NCBI GenBank assembly: GCA_017553665.1
Contig: JAFZKM010000130.1
Coordinates: forward strand, 1 to 13,363
Origin: Lachnospiraceae bacterium
Lineage (GTDB): Bacteria > Bacillota_A > Clostridia > Lachnospirales > Lachnospiraceae
Length of the DNA: 13,363 nt
Reading direction: 5' to 3'
Shown: in pieces, positions 1-7,826 of the stretch
Layout of the letters: each line of letters opens with the position of its first letter
How positions within the stretch are numbered: position 1 is the stretch's first letter
Notes under the pieces: generated by a model
The model's input: the letters and a program-made list of their open reading frames with translations, nothing else
The model's database searches: none
What the model was told of the DNA's origin: nothing
Made by a program: the position numbers and the translations under genes

Positions 1-23
1 AAAACAGTTGTTATCATATCATT

Positions 24-1220
24 TTACTCTTCTATCGTTATGATATCCGTCAGTATGTAGCTGAACAGCGGATACGAAGTGTTCGCGTTCTCCGAGTAAC
101 CGTTGCTTAAGTTTATGGTCTTTGACGGATCGTCAGGATCCACTCCGGTATAATTGCCCCTGAACACGAAATCTCCGCCGCTGCGTTTAAACTGCTCGAT
201 CGCGTTGTTCATGGCTTCCTGCGTGCCGGGAGCCGCGACCTGCTCGTTCAGGTCGATCATCTCTACCCAGCCTCTCTCAAATCCGGCCGATACGTCGGTT
301 CCGTGAATGTGTCCCGAAACCATCGACTCAATCTTCTTATCGAGCATCATGGCCTCCACGGCAGAAAGGATATATGTCTCCCAGCAGATCCTGGAAGTAA
401 CCAGTGACGCTGCGGGAGCGACTTCGGACATGCTCTGGCTGAAGCCGACAAAGTATACTTCCTTCTTGTTCTCGGAAGCCTTCTCGCAGGCTATCGCGGG
501 TCCGATCGTATCCGTGTGCTGTGAAATGATCACGCACCCTTCATCGATCAAATGCTCCGCTGCGCTCTTCTCCTGCGCGTAGCTGCTCCAGGTCTGCGTA
601 TAGCATACCCTCATGACAGCCTGCGGAACGATGGAACGTACGCCCAGGATAAATGCGGTGTATCCCGAAATGACCTCCGAGGTCGGGAACGCCGCAACAA
701 ATCCTACTTTGGCCAGATCCGCGGTGATCGTACCCTCGGCGATCATCTGCTTTATCTTCATGCCTGCCGCGATACCGCTCACATAGCGTCCCTGATAGGC
801 TTCGCCTTTAAAGGTATGGTAGTTCTCCGGTACAGTGACGCCGCTCATATCCATGTATGAAGCCTGACAGAATTCAATGTTCGGATATTCGGGAGCCAGC
901 TTCATCACCAGTTCGCTGTATCCGTTGAAGAAAATGATGTCGCAGCCTTTTCCGGCCAGATCCCTGAGCGGTTCTTCCATTTCTTCGTCGAGAACATTGC
1001 TGCAGGTCAGTATATCCACGCGCTCTCCGTATTCCTTTTCCAGCGCGTCCTTCGCAAGGGAAAAGTTATACGTATAAGGCGTGCTTTCGTCATTGTCATA
1101 GATAAAACCGATCGTCAGATGATCCCTGCCGGCAGAAAGGTTCAATATACGGAAAAGTCCGATGAAAGCAGCAAGGATGACCAGACAGGTCAATACAGTG
1201 GTGATATATACACGCTTCAT
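24..1220 (-). CDS. BMP/PnrA-family binding protein, membrane-anchored
   Basis: This 398-residue protein has an N-terminal hydrophobic helix (about 8-27) followed by a BMP-family ligand-binding domain. Recognisable parts are LTIGFIYDND (35-44), DIIFFNG (94-100), the FKGEAYQGRYVSG motif (137-149) and KVGFVAAFPTSEVISGYTAFI (171-191, quoted here as KVGFVAAFPTSEV and onward). Most BMP proteins (PnrA, Med, TmpC) are lipoproteins that bind nucleosides for an ABC transporter. Here no cysteine follows the hydrophobic helix, so it seems anchored by an uncleaved helix. No ATPase or permease of the BMP transporter type is present. The ATG lies in an ATGA overlap with the HD-GYP gene, with AAAGGAG upstream inside that gene, so the two are coupled. 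It may present a ligand to the HD-GYP sensor instead of a transporter; this is inference. The stop is TAA and only 23 bases follow in the window. Confidence 0.85.
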   Translation of the reverse strand: MKRVYITTVLTCLVILAAFIGLFRILNLSAGRDHLTIGFIYDNDESTPYTYNFSLAKDALEKEYGERVDILTCSNVLDEEMEEPLRDLAGKGCDIIFFNGYSELVMKLAPEYPNIEFCQASYMDMSGVTVPENYHTFKGEAYQGRYVSGIAAGMKIKQMIAEGTITADLAKVGFVAAFPTSEVISGYTAFILGVRSIVPQAVMRVCYTQTWSSYAQEKSAAEHLIDEGCVIISQHTDTIGPAIACEKASENKKEVYFVGFSQSMSEVAPAASLVTSRICWETYILSAVEAMMLDKKIESMVSGHIHGTDVSAGFERGWVEMIDLNEQVAAPGTQEAMNNAIEQFKRSGGDFVFRGNYTGVDPDDPSKTINLSNGYSENANTSYPLFSYILTDIITIEE

Positions 1221-4200
1221 GCCTTTGCTCCTTTCTCATCTCCGGATGAGTCCTTCTTCTGATCCTGCATCTCGGCAGCCTGGATCTTCTTATCCTCCTC
1301 TACGCGGCGTTTGAGTTCTTCCTGCTCCTCCTTGCTTTCCCGGCCTTCTATCTGCTGTATCTCTGCCTGTTTCTGGGCGTAGAGCTCGTCAAGATCGATC
1401 GTGCCCTTATCTACCAGGCGAAGGAAAGCGTCCAAAGCGTCGGGATCGAACTGCGTTCCGCGTCCGCGCTTCATTTCATTCATTACGTAATCGGAATCCA
1501 TATGATTACGGTATACACGGTTTGAAGTCATCGCGTCGAAAGCGTCCGCAACTCCGATGATCCTCGCGAACAGCGGGATCTGCCCGCCCATCAGGCCGTC
1601 CGGATAACCGCGTCCGTCGTAGCGCTCGTGATGATACTTCGTTCCTTCCTCAACATGCTCCACGAGCGTGAAATCCTTAAGGATCTCGGCACCGCGCACA
1701 ACATGCGACTTCATCTTCGCGTATTCGTCATCGGTCAGTCTTCCGACCTTGTTCAGAACGCTGTCGGGAATGCCTATCTTGCCGATATCATGCATCTGTG
1801 CCGCCTTGCGCAGATTCGAAAGCATTTTCCTGCGCTCCCACCATTTGAAGCAGTTCATCTCATCGGCGATCATCACCGAATACTCGGCCACGCGCGTCGA
1901 GTGCTGATGCGTACGCACGTCCTTGGCATCGACCGCGTTCGCTATAGCCATGACTGTTTCATTCGCCATGTGCAGCTTGATCTGCTGTTTGTTCAGCTGT
2001 CTCTGTACCACGAACCAGGTAACCCAGATTACGAACAGGGTGAGAAGCAGGAGCATATAGCGCGAGAACAGCTTGGTTTCATAAAACTCTCCGACTTTGA
2101 CCAGATCGAACGTGCGCTCCTCAAGTCTCTTCTCTCCCGCGCTGTCAAAGATCGCCAGACGGAAAGTATACTTGCCGGCGGGCAGATTCGGGTAAATGAT
2201 ATTATTCAGGCTGTTCTGCGCCACTACGGTCCACTGCGTGTCAAAACCTTCAAGGAAGTAGCCGACATTGGGCTCCTGAATGGTATAGTTCAGGATCTCC
2301 GGAGCGAGTTCGATACGGCTTACGCCCTGTCCGATCGTGATCGCGCCCATACGCGCGATCGGCTGCTGCTCGTCGTCCACCTTTACCGAAGCAAGCTGCA
2401 TCCTGTAAGAGCGCACATCACTGTTGTATTTTTCAATGTCGATTATGTAAACGCCGGTATCGCAGGGAAGGAACAGCTCGCCGTTCCCGTTGTAATAGTT
2501 CCATGAATTGGCTGTAAGAGACGTTCCCAGACCTCTTCTCGCGTCCAGAAGCTCCCATGCCATTTCATTGCCCGCAACCAGTTCGTCGCGTTCCACGACA
2601 TAGATTCCGGCGCTGGACATAACGAAAAGCGTATCTTCATCCTTTACCCAGATGTCATAGTTATTGAAGTAAGGGAACTTACCGAGCACGCGGATCGTTC
2701 CGCCGGGTTCAAGATAGCACAGGCTGTTGCTCGTAACGATAAATACTCCCTCGGATTTCGGATCCTTAACGGTTCGCAGGATAACGCCGCTGCTGAGTCC
2801 GTCTTCGCGGGTAAGCATATCTGTGACTTCGCCGTCCTTCAGTACCGCTATTCCGTCTCCGTCGGTACCTGCGAGGATCGTTCCGTCGCTCCTCTCGGTC
2901 ACGGTCAGGATCATGGAATTGATAAGGCCGTCACTGTTGCTGATGGTATTCTGTATCTTGTGGTCCTTAATGAAGCTTATTCCGGTATCGCCGGCCGCCA
3001 GGATAGTTCCGTCGGAAAGACCTGTCACGATACGCGCGCGGCTTCCGAAGCTTCCGTTCTCGGCGTTGTATGACCATGACTGCCCGTCGGCCGCATACTC
3101 CATCAGTCCGCTGCCGTAGGTGCAGACCCAGAGATGGTTGTCGCTGTCAACATACATACAGCGGATACGTCTGCCATCGAGCTCTTCTGTCAGCTTATTC
3201 TCTATTTCGTTCCTGCATGCCTTGTCGACCACATCAAGTCCCTTGTCGGTACCGATGTAATAACAGTTCTGCCAGAACACGATCGCGTTCACGACTCTGC
3301 GCTCCATCCCGACCGCGCCGTAAACATCCTTGAACGGCGATTTGGCGAGTCGGAGAAGGCCGAGTCTGGAAGACGTGAACCAGAGATTGCCCTGATAATC
3401 ATAGAGCATATTGTCGATGGAATTGTTGAACTCGTTGGTATTCAGGCGATGATATCCGTCCGTGTCCACATAGGATATACCGCTGTCCGTGGAAATGAAC
3501 AGTGTTCCATCGCTCAGATAGTTAAGATTATTGATGCTTGTAATATCCTCACAGGTCATGACGCTCAGCTGTTTGAAGTCGTCATCCGAAACATCATAGC
3601 AATAGATATGATTTGTGGAAGTTCCCACCATCAGAGTTCCGCCCGGCGCGAAAGCGCAGCAGTTGAACAGTTCCTGATCGTCCGGAAGTGTCAGCTCACT
3701 GAGGATCTCGCCCTTTCTGAGCAGGAAGAGACGTCCGCCCGAAGCTATCGTGGCGACATGACCTCTCTGATCGGCGGTGATGCTGTCGGCATAATTCACC
3801 TCAGGCAGCGTATTCGCTGCTTTCAGGCCGTTATTCATCACGAGCATCTGAAGGCTGCCCGTGGTTCCCACATAATAGTATCCGTCCGATGAACGGATAA
3901 TGCAGCGTACCGAATTGGACGGAAGGCCTTTTGACTGGTCGAGCAGATTTACGACCTCTTCGCGGATAACTATGGCAAGTCCGTTATCGTTGGTTCCGAT
4001 CCACAGACGTCCCTCCTCATCCACATACAGGCAGTTTACGTTCTTTACGCCTTCATAATTGTCTACCCACCTGAACTCACGTCCGTTATAGCGGTACAGT
4101 CCGGCATATGTTCCGATCCAGAGAACACCGTCGTTCGTCTGCTCTATATCATTGGCTTCGCCGCAGGGAAGGCCGTTATTGCTGCTGTAAACGGTCTGGA

Positions 4201-4888
4201 CATAATCGTTGTAATCGGGAGTCTCCGCCGCGACATGCGCCTCTGCCCGCACGGGAGCAGGTACCGCCATACCGGCAAGGATACATATCGCCATGACAGC
4301 CGCGGCCGCAGCTTCGTGCTGTGCGCCGCTTTCGCTGCCGCGCCTGCTCCTGCGCATACGGCGCGCAAGGATCACCAGATAAACGGCGGCGATCGTAAGA
4401 ACCTTATCCGCGAATTCTATGGCCAGCTGGCCCAGAATGCAGCAGATCAGGTAAGGCCAGTTCCTTTCCTTGAGATATAAGATGACCGCGTTGCCCCATT
4501 TATTGCCCACTTTTCCGCCGTCAAAAATGAAATTGATGGGTACCGAAACAACCAGCGCCGTAACTACGGTCAGCGAAGCTGCCATCATGAATCCGTAGAA
4601 CCTGTCGAACCATCTCCTCTTTGCCGCTATTCCGATTATCACGCCGATGGCGATGCTGGTAATGGAATAAGCCGCGGAAAGATGATTGACCACGCAGTAG
4701 GCAAGATTTGCGGTCAGTCCTACAAGCGCGCCGCACACCGGTCCGGCGATATAAGCACAGAGCGCCGTTCCGAACGAATCCGCCCAAAGCGGCAGTTCGA
4801 GCCGGACCGCGATCAGCTTCCCGCAAACATTCAGGCATATTGAGACTGCGATAAAAAGAACTATCTGCCAGATTTTCCAGTTTTTCAT
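1217..4888 (-). CDS. Multidomain membrane sensor with Reg_prop propeller and HD-GYP phosphodiesterase output
   Basis: This 1223-residue protein probably senses an external ligand and degrades cyclic-di-GMP inside the cell. Residues 1-178 form a multi-helix membrane domain with LPLWADSFGTALCAYIAGP (33-50 region), resembling ECF-transporter S-component-like sensor regions. Residues of about 193-216 form a signal-peptide-like helix ending in the AxA-type site VRAEA. Residues of about 220-820 carry repeated Reg_prop blades such as DGVLWIGTYAGLYRYNG and EGRLWIGTNDNGL. A Y_Y_Y-like domain (about 855-925) and a membrane helix (about 934-961) follow. The HD-GYP domain has HDIGKIGIP (1033-1041) and HHERYDGRGYPDG (1086-1098), so its catalytic motifs look intact. 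A charged, coiled-coil-like tail ends the protein. The stop overlaps the next start as ATGA. Propeller sensors usually feed histidine kinases in Bacteroidetes; an HD-GYP output is less familiar. The ligand is unknown. Confidence 0.92.
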   Translation of the reverse strand: MKNWKIWQIVLFIAVSICLNVCGKLIAVRLELPLWADSFGTALCAYIAGPVCGALVGLTANLAYCVVNHLSAAYSITSIAIGVIIGIAAKRRWFDRFYGFMMAASLTVVTALVVSVPINFIFDGGKVGNKWGNAVILYLKERNWPYLICCILGQLAIEFADKVLTIAAVYLVILARRMRRSRRGSESGAQHEAAAAAVMAICILAGMAVPAPVRAEAHVAAETPDYNDYVQTVYSSNNGLPCGEANDIEQTNDGVLWIGTYAGLYRYNGREFRWVDNYEGVKNVNCLYVDEEGRLWIGTNDNGLAIVIREEVVNLLDQSKGLPSNSVRCIIRSSDGYYYVGTTGSLQMLVMNNGLKAANTLPEVNYADSITADQRGHVATIASGGRLFLLRKGEILSELTLPDDQELFNCCAFAPGGTLMVGTSTNHIYCYDVSDDDFKQLSVMTCEDITSINNLNYLSDGTLFISTDSGISYVDTDGYHRLNTNEFNNSIDNMLYDYQGNLWFTSSRLGLLRLAKSPFKDVYGAVGMERRVVNAIVFWQNCYYIGTDKGLDVVDKACRNEIENKLTEELDGRRIRCMYVDSDNHLWVCTYGSGLMEYAADGQSWSYNAENGSFGSRARIVTGLSDGTILAAGDTGISFIKDHKIQNTISNSDGLINSMILTVTERSDGTILAGTDGDGIAVLKDGEVTDMLTREDGLSSGVILRTVKDPKSEGVFIVTSNSLCYLEPGGTIRVLGKFPYFNNYDIWVKDEDTLFVMSSAGIYVVERDELVAGNEMAWELLDARRGLGTSLTANSWNYYNGNGELFLPCDTGVYIIDIEKYNSDVRSYRMQLASVKVDDEQQPIARMGAITIGQGVSRIELAPEILNYTIQEPNVGYFLEGFDTQWTVVAQNSLNNIIYPNLPAGKYTFRLAIFDSAGEKRLEERTFDLVKVGEFYETKLFSRYMLLLLTLFVIWVTWFVVQRQLNKQQIKLHMANETVMAIANAVDAKDVRTHQHSTRVAEYSVMIADEMNCFKWWERRKMLSNLRKAAQMHDIGKIGIPDSVLNKVGRLTDDEYAKMKSHVVRGAEILKDFTLVEHVEEGTKYHHERYDGRGYPDGLMGGQIPLFARIIGVADAFDAMTSNRVYRNHMDSDYVMNEMKRGRGTQFDPDALDAFLRLVDKGTIDLDELYAQKQAEIQQIEGRESKEEQEELKRRVEEDKKIQAAEMQDQKKDSSGDEKGAKA

Positions 4889-4911
4889 CGGTTTGTCCTC
4901 CCGTTAATTGA

Positions 4912-4939
4912 ATTATACCGCAATCACGGATTTCTGCAA
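4912..4939 (-). promoter_or_regulatory. Sigma-A-like promoter for the HD-GYP sensor operon
   Basis: The minus strand has a perfect -10 box TATAAT (4917-4912) and a partial -35 box TTGCAG (4939-4934) with a 16-bp spacer. The region sits between the transporter terminator and a GGGAGGAC ribosome binding site that precedes the ATG at 4888 by about 7 bp. The 8-bp direct repeat GTGATTGC occurs at 4943-4936 and 4927-4920, covering the -35 box and the bases just before the -10, which could be a regulator site. Confidence 0.7.
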
Positions 4940-4960
4940 TCACAACTATTGGGGAGACAT

Positions 4961-4997
4961 AAAAATACGAGAGACCGGTTTTACCCGGTCCCCCGTA
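4961..4997 (-). terminator. Intrinsic terminator of the sugar transporter operon
   Basis: On the minus strand TACGGGGGACCGG (4997-4985) pairs with CCGGTCTCTCGTA (4978-4966). This makes a 13-bp stem with only two G-T pairs around the loop GTAAAA. A TTTTT run follows at 4965-4961. It ends transcription of the chvE-mmsA-mmsB operon ahead of the promoter for the next one. The other strand lacks a T tract, so it is one-directional. Confidence 0.95.
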
Positions 4998-5017
4998 CAA
5001 TTATGAAGAAACAGTAA

Positions 5018-6205
5018 TCAGCCCTTTGCGAACCACTTGCCGCGCTTCGAAACTACGTCGAAGATAACCGCCGCAAGAAGAACGACGCCCTTTACAACCT
5101 TCTGCAGGTTCGCGTCTACGCCCATCAGGGACATACCCATATTGATAACGCCCATCAGAACCGCGCCGATGATAACGCCGGGAACCGTTCCGATTCCGCC
5201 GTATGCCGAAGCACCGCCGATGAAGCAGGAGCCGATGGCATCCATCTCGTAGTTCTGGCCGTAAGTCGGCTGTGCCGAGGTCAGACGCGCGATCGTAACC
5301 ATTCCCGCGAGTGCCGCGAGCAGGCCCATGTTGGTGTATGCAAGGAAGTAAACCTTATTTGTGTTGATACCGGAAAGCTTTGTAGCCTTCTCATTTCCGC
5401 CTACAGCGTAGAACGCGCGGCCGACGGTGGTGTTCGATGTAATGTAGCCGTAGATCAGGACTACGAGGAATACCCAGATGAGTACGGTCGGGATACCCTT
5501 ATGCTGCGCGAGCCTGAACGCGAACGCGAAGATCACGACAGCGATGAGCACCGTCTTTACCCAGAACGAAACAGCGGATTCAACTTCGTATTCCTTCTTG
5601 ATCTGTGTAAGTCTCTTCTTGAACTGGAGTCCCACAAACAGCAGTGCCAGAACAATGCCTACGATGAGGCAGAGTCCGTTGATGCCCTCAAAACCGAATA
5701 TATCGGGGATGTAGCAGTTCGCGCCGCCTCCGAACAGGTTTACGAAGGAGGTGCAGTCCTTGATCGAAACGGTCAGACCGTTCAATACTACGTTGCTCAG
5801 TCCTCTGAACGCAAGCATGCCTGCCAGCGTTACGATGAACGGAGGGATTCTTACATAAGCGATCCAGAATGCCTGGAAAGCGCCTATCGCGGTACCTACG
5901 ACCAGCATGATGAGAACCGTGAGGATCATCGGAACGCCGAGCTCAACCATGAGCTTCGCTCCTACCGCGCCTACAAAGCATACTACCGAGCCGACCGAAA
6001 GATCGATGTTTCCGCCGGTCAGGATACAGAGCAGCATACCGGTTGCCAGGATGAAAACGTAAGCGTTCTGGGAAATGATGTTGGAAATGTTTGCGGGGAG
6101 CAGGATGCTGCCTCCGGTCAAAATGGCAAACAGTCCGAATACCAGAACAAGTACGATGATCATCGTATATTTTTTTGTAAAATCAAGTATTTTTGAATTT
6201 GTCAT
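5018..6205 (-). CDS. mmsB: Multiple monosaccharide ABC transporter permease
   Basis: This 395-residue integral membrane protein forms the sugar channel with MmsA. It is hydrophobic throughout and has the BPD_transp_2 family hallmarks: ILTGGNIDLSVGS (61-73), the helix VRIPPFIVTLAGMLAFRG (118-135), GRAFYAVGGNEKATKLSGI (262-280) and GGASAYGGIGTVPGVIIGA (330-348). The length and the central charged loop (about 195-212) fit GguB/MmsB, which is longer than RbsC. The ATG is preceded by AAGGAG that overlaps the mmsA stop, so translation is probably coupled. It is the last gene of the transporter operon, with a terminator 20 bp after the stop. XylH is the closest alternative name. Confidence 0.95.
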   Translation of the reverse strand: MTNSKILDFTKKYTMIIVLVLVFGLFAILTGGSILLPANISNIISQNAYVFILATGMLLCILTGGNIDLSVGSVVCFVGAVGAKLMVELGVPMILTVLIMLVVGTAIGAFQAFWIAYVRIPPFIVTLAGMLAFRGLSNVVLNGLTVSIKDCTSFVNLFGGGANCYIPDIFGFEGINGLCLIVGIVLALLFVGLQFKKRLTQIKKEYEVESAVSFWVKTVLIAVVIFAFAFRLAQHKGIPTVLIWVFLVVLIYGYITSNTTVGRAFYAVGGNEKATKLSGINTNKVYFLAYTNMGLLAALAGMVTIARLTSAQPTYGQNYEMDAIGSCFIGGASAYGGIGTVPGVIIGAVLMGVINMGMSLMGVDANLQKVVKGVVLLAAVIFDVVSKRGKWFAKG

Positions 6206-6215
6206 TTTTCACTCC

Positions 6216-7742
6216 TTAACCGGCTTTGATAATGTGAGACATGATCGCTTCCTGAGAAGCCTCGGACGCATCAAGTTCTCCGACTATCCTGCCTTCGTTC
6301 ATTACGTAAATCCTGTCGCACATACCGAGTATCTCGGGCATCTCCGAAGAGATCATGATGACCGATTTACCCTCGGCAACAAGCTGATTCATAATGCAGT
6401 AGATCTCGTACTTCGCTCCTACGTCGATACCTCTCGTGGGCTCGTCCAGGATCAGTATATCGGGCGTCGCGAACATCCATTTCGCGAGAAGCACCTTCTG
6501 CATGTTTCCGCCTGAAAGATTGCCGACGTTCTGCTCGACCGAAGGACACTTGATCGCGAGCTTCTGCTTGTATTCCGCCGCGGCCGCGTACTCCCTGTCC
6601 TTGTCGATAACGGAATGAGTGCTCACTCCGGTCAGATTCGCGAGTGTGGTATTGATCTTGATCGTATTTGAAAGGATCAGTCCGTTGCCCTTTCTGTCTT
6701 CGGTTACATAAGCCAGCTTGTGGGCGATCGCTTCCTTGACGTTGTTCATGTGAACTTCTTTTCCGTCAATGAAGACCTGTCCCGAGATCTTGTCGCCGTA
6801 ACTCTTTCCGAAAATGCTCATCGCAAGCTCGGTACGTCCGGCGCCCATAAGTCCCGATATACCTACGATCTCGCCCTTGCGCACGTTAAAGTTGACATTG
6901 TCCACAACCTTGCGCTCGGAATAGATCGGATGATACGCGGTCCAGTTTCTTACCTCAAGCTTCACATCTCCGATATGCTTTTCGCGCTTCGGGAAACGGT
7001 CGGCGATCTCACGTCCTACCATGCCCTTGATTATGCGGCTCTCCGAGATATCATCGGTATTCTTGTCGAGAGTCTCGATCGTGCAGCCGTCTCGGATGAC
7101 CGTGATCTTATCCGCCACATACGATACCTCGTTAAGTTTATGGGAAATGATGATCGAAGTAAGACCTTCTTTTTTGAATTTCAGCAGAAGATCGAGAAGC
7201 GCTCTCGAATCTTCTTCGTTAAGTGACGCTGTGGGCTCGTCGAGGATCAGGAGACGCGCGTTCTTGGCCATCGCCTTCGCGATCTCTACCAGCTGCTGCT
7301 TGCCCACGCCTATATCTTTGATCAGAACCTGCGGAGATTCTTTTAAGCCTACCATTTTCAGGTATTTCGCCGCAAGCTCGTTAGTTTCGTTCCAATTAAT
7401 GCGGAATTTGCTTCCGCGCTCATTGCCGAGGAACATATTCTCGCCAATCGTCATGTAGGGTACCAGCGCCAACTCCTGGTGAATGATGACTATTCCCTTT
7501 GCCTCGCTGTCCTTGATCTTATTAAACTTACAAACCTCGCCGTCGTAGACGATGTCCCCCTCATATGTTCCGTAAGGATAGATTCCGCTTAAGACATTCA
7601 TCAATGTGGATTTGCCGGCGCCGTTCTCGCCTACCAGGGCGTGGATCTCGCCTTCTTCCACCTGCAGATTAACGTTGCTGAGTGCTTTTACACCGGGGAA
7701 GGTTTTGGTTATATCTTTCATTTCAAGCAATATCTTAGCCAA
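6216..7742 (-). CDS. mmsA: Multiple monosaccharide ABC transporter, double ATPase
   Basis: This cytoplasmic ATPase powers sugar import through the MmsB permease. It contains two fused ABC domains, typical of the RbsA/XylG/GguA family. The first has Walker [10 protein letters not shown] (38-46), a degenerate signature VGKQQ and Walker B LLILDEP (164-170). The second has the family-typical degenerate Walker [10 protein letters not shown] (297-305), signature LSGGNMQ (409-415) and Walker [13 protein letters not shown] (429-440). The start is placed at TTG 7742 because GGGAGG sits exactly 7 bp before it, giving 508 residues beginning [13 protein letters not shown]. An ATG at 7766 would add eight residues encoded by the ribosome binding site itself and has no good site of its own. 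The permease gene follows after 10 bp. Neighbours support a sugar role; the exact substrate is unknown. Confidence 0.95.
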   Translation of the reverse strand: MAKILLEMKDITKTFPGVKALSNVNLQVEEGEIHALVGENGAGKSTLMNVLSGIYPYGTYEGDIVYDGEVCKFNKIKDSEAKGIVIIHQELALVPYMTIGENMFLGNERGSKFRINWNETNELAAKYLKMVGLKESPQVLIKDIGVGKQQLVEIAKAMAKNARLLILDEPTASLNEEDSRALLDLLLKFKKEGLTSIIISHKLNEVSYVADKITVIRDGCTIETLDKNTDDISESRIIKGMVGREIADRFPKREKHIGDVKLEVRNWTAYHPIYSERKVVDNVNFNVRKGEIVGISGLMGAGRTELAMSIFGKSYGDKISGQVFIDGKEVHMNNVKEAIAHKLAYVTEDRKGNGLILSNTIKINTTLANLTGVSTHSVIDKDREYAAAAEYKQKLAIKCPSVEQNVGNLSGGNMQKVLLAKWMFATPDILILDEPTRGIDVGAKYEIYCIMNQLVAEGKSVIMISSEMPEILGMCDRIYVMNEGRIVGELDASEASQEAIMSHIIKAG

Positions 7743-7775
7743 TTTTAATCCTCCCTTTCTTTTCATAGCTTTTCA

Positions 7776-7810
7776 GAAGTAACAGGCGGGACAAAGCCCG
7801 CCTGTGCTTC
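7776..7810 (-). repeat. Intercistronic hairpin between chvE-like gene and mmsA
   Basis: ACAGGCGGG (minus strand 7805-7797) pairs perfectly with CCCGCCTGT (7790-7782) around a 6-base loop. The flanking GAAG and CTTC can extend the stem across a small internal loop. No T tract follows, so it is not a typical terminator. Such hairpins after binding-protein genes commonly stabilise the upstream mRNA or limit read-through, giving more binding protein than transporter. That role is inferred here. Confidence 0.75.
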
Positions 7811-7826
7811 AGTCATTATAAATTCA

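Noticed and set aside
1628..2506. A 292-codon plus-strand open frame opposite the HD-GYP gene
   Set aside because: It is a shadow of the HD-GYP and Y_Y_Y coding region, with no recognisable family.
4521..5000. A 159-codon minus-strand frame spanning the terminator and promoter before the HD-GYP gene
   Set aside because: It runs through the intrinsic terminator and promoter, overlaps the HD-GYP gene in another frame and has no homology I recognise.
7743..7766. ATG at 7766 as the start of mmsA
   Set aside because: The eight extra codons run through the GGGAGG ribosome binding site and have no good site before them. The TTG at 7742 is ideally spaced and gives the usual family N-terminus.
7776..7810. 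Intercistronic hairpin as a full transcription terminator
   Set aside because: No run of T follows the stem on the minus strand and the next genes belong to the same transporter, so read-through is expected.
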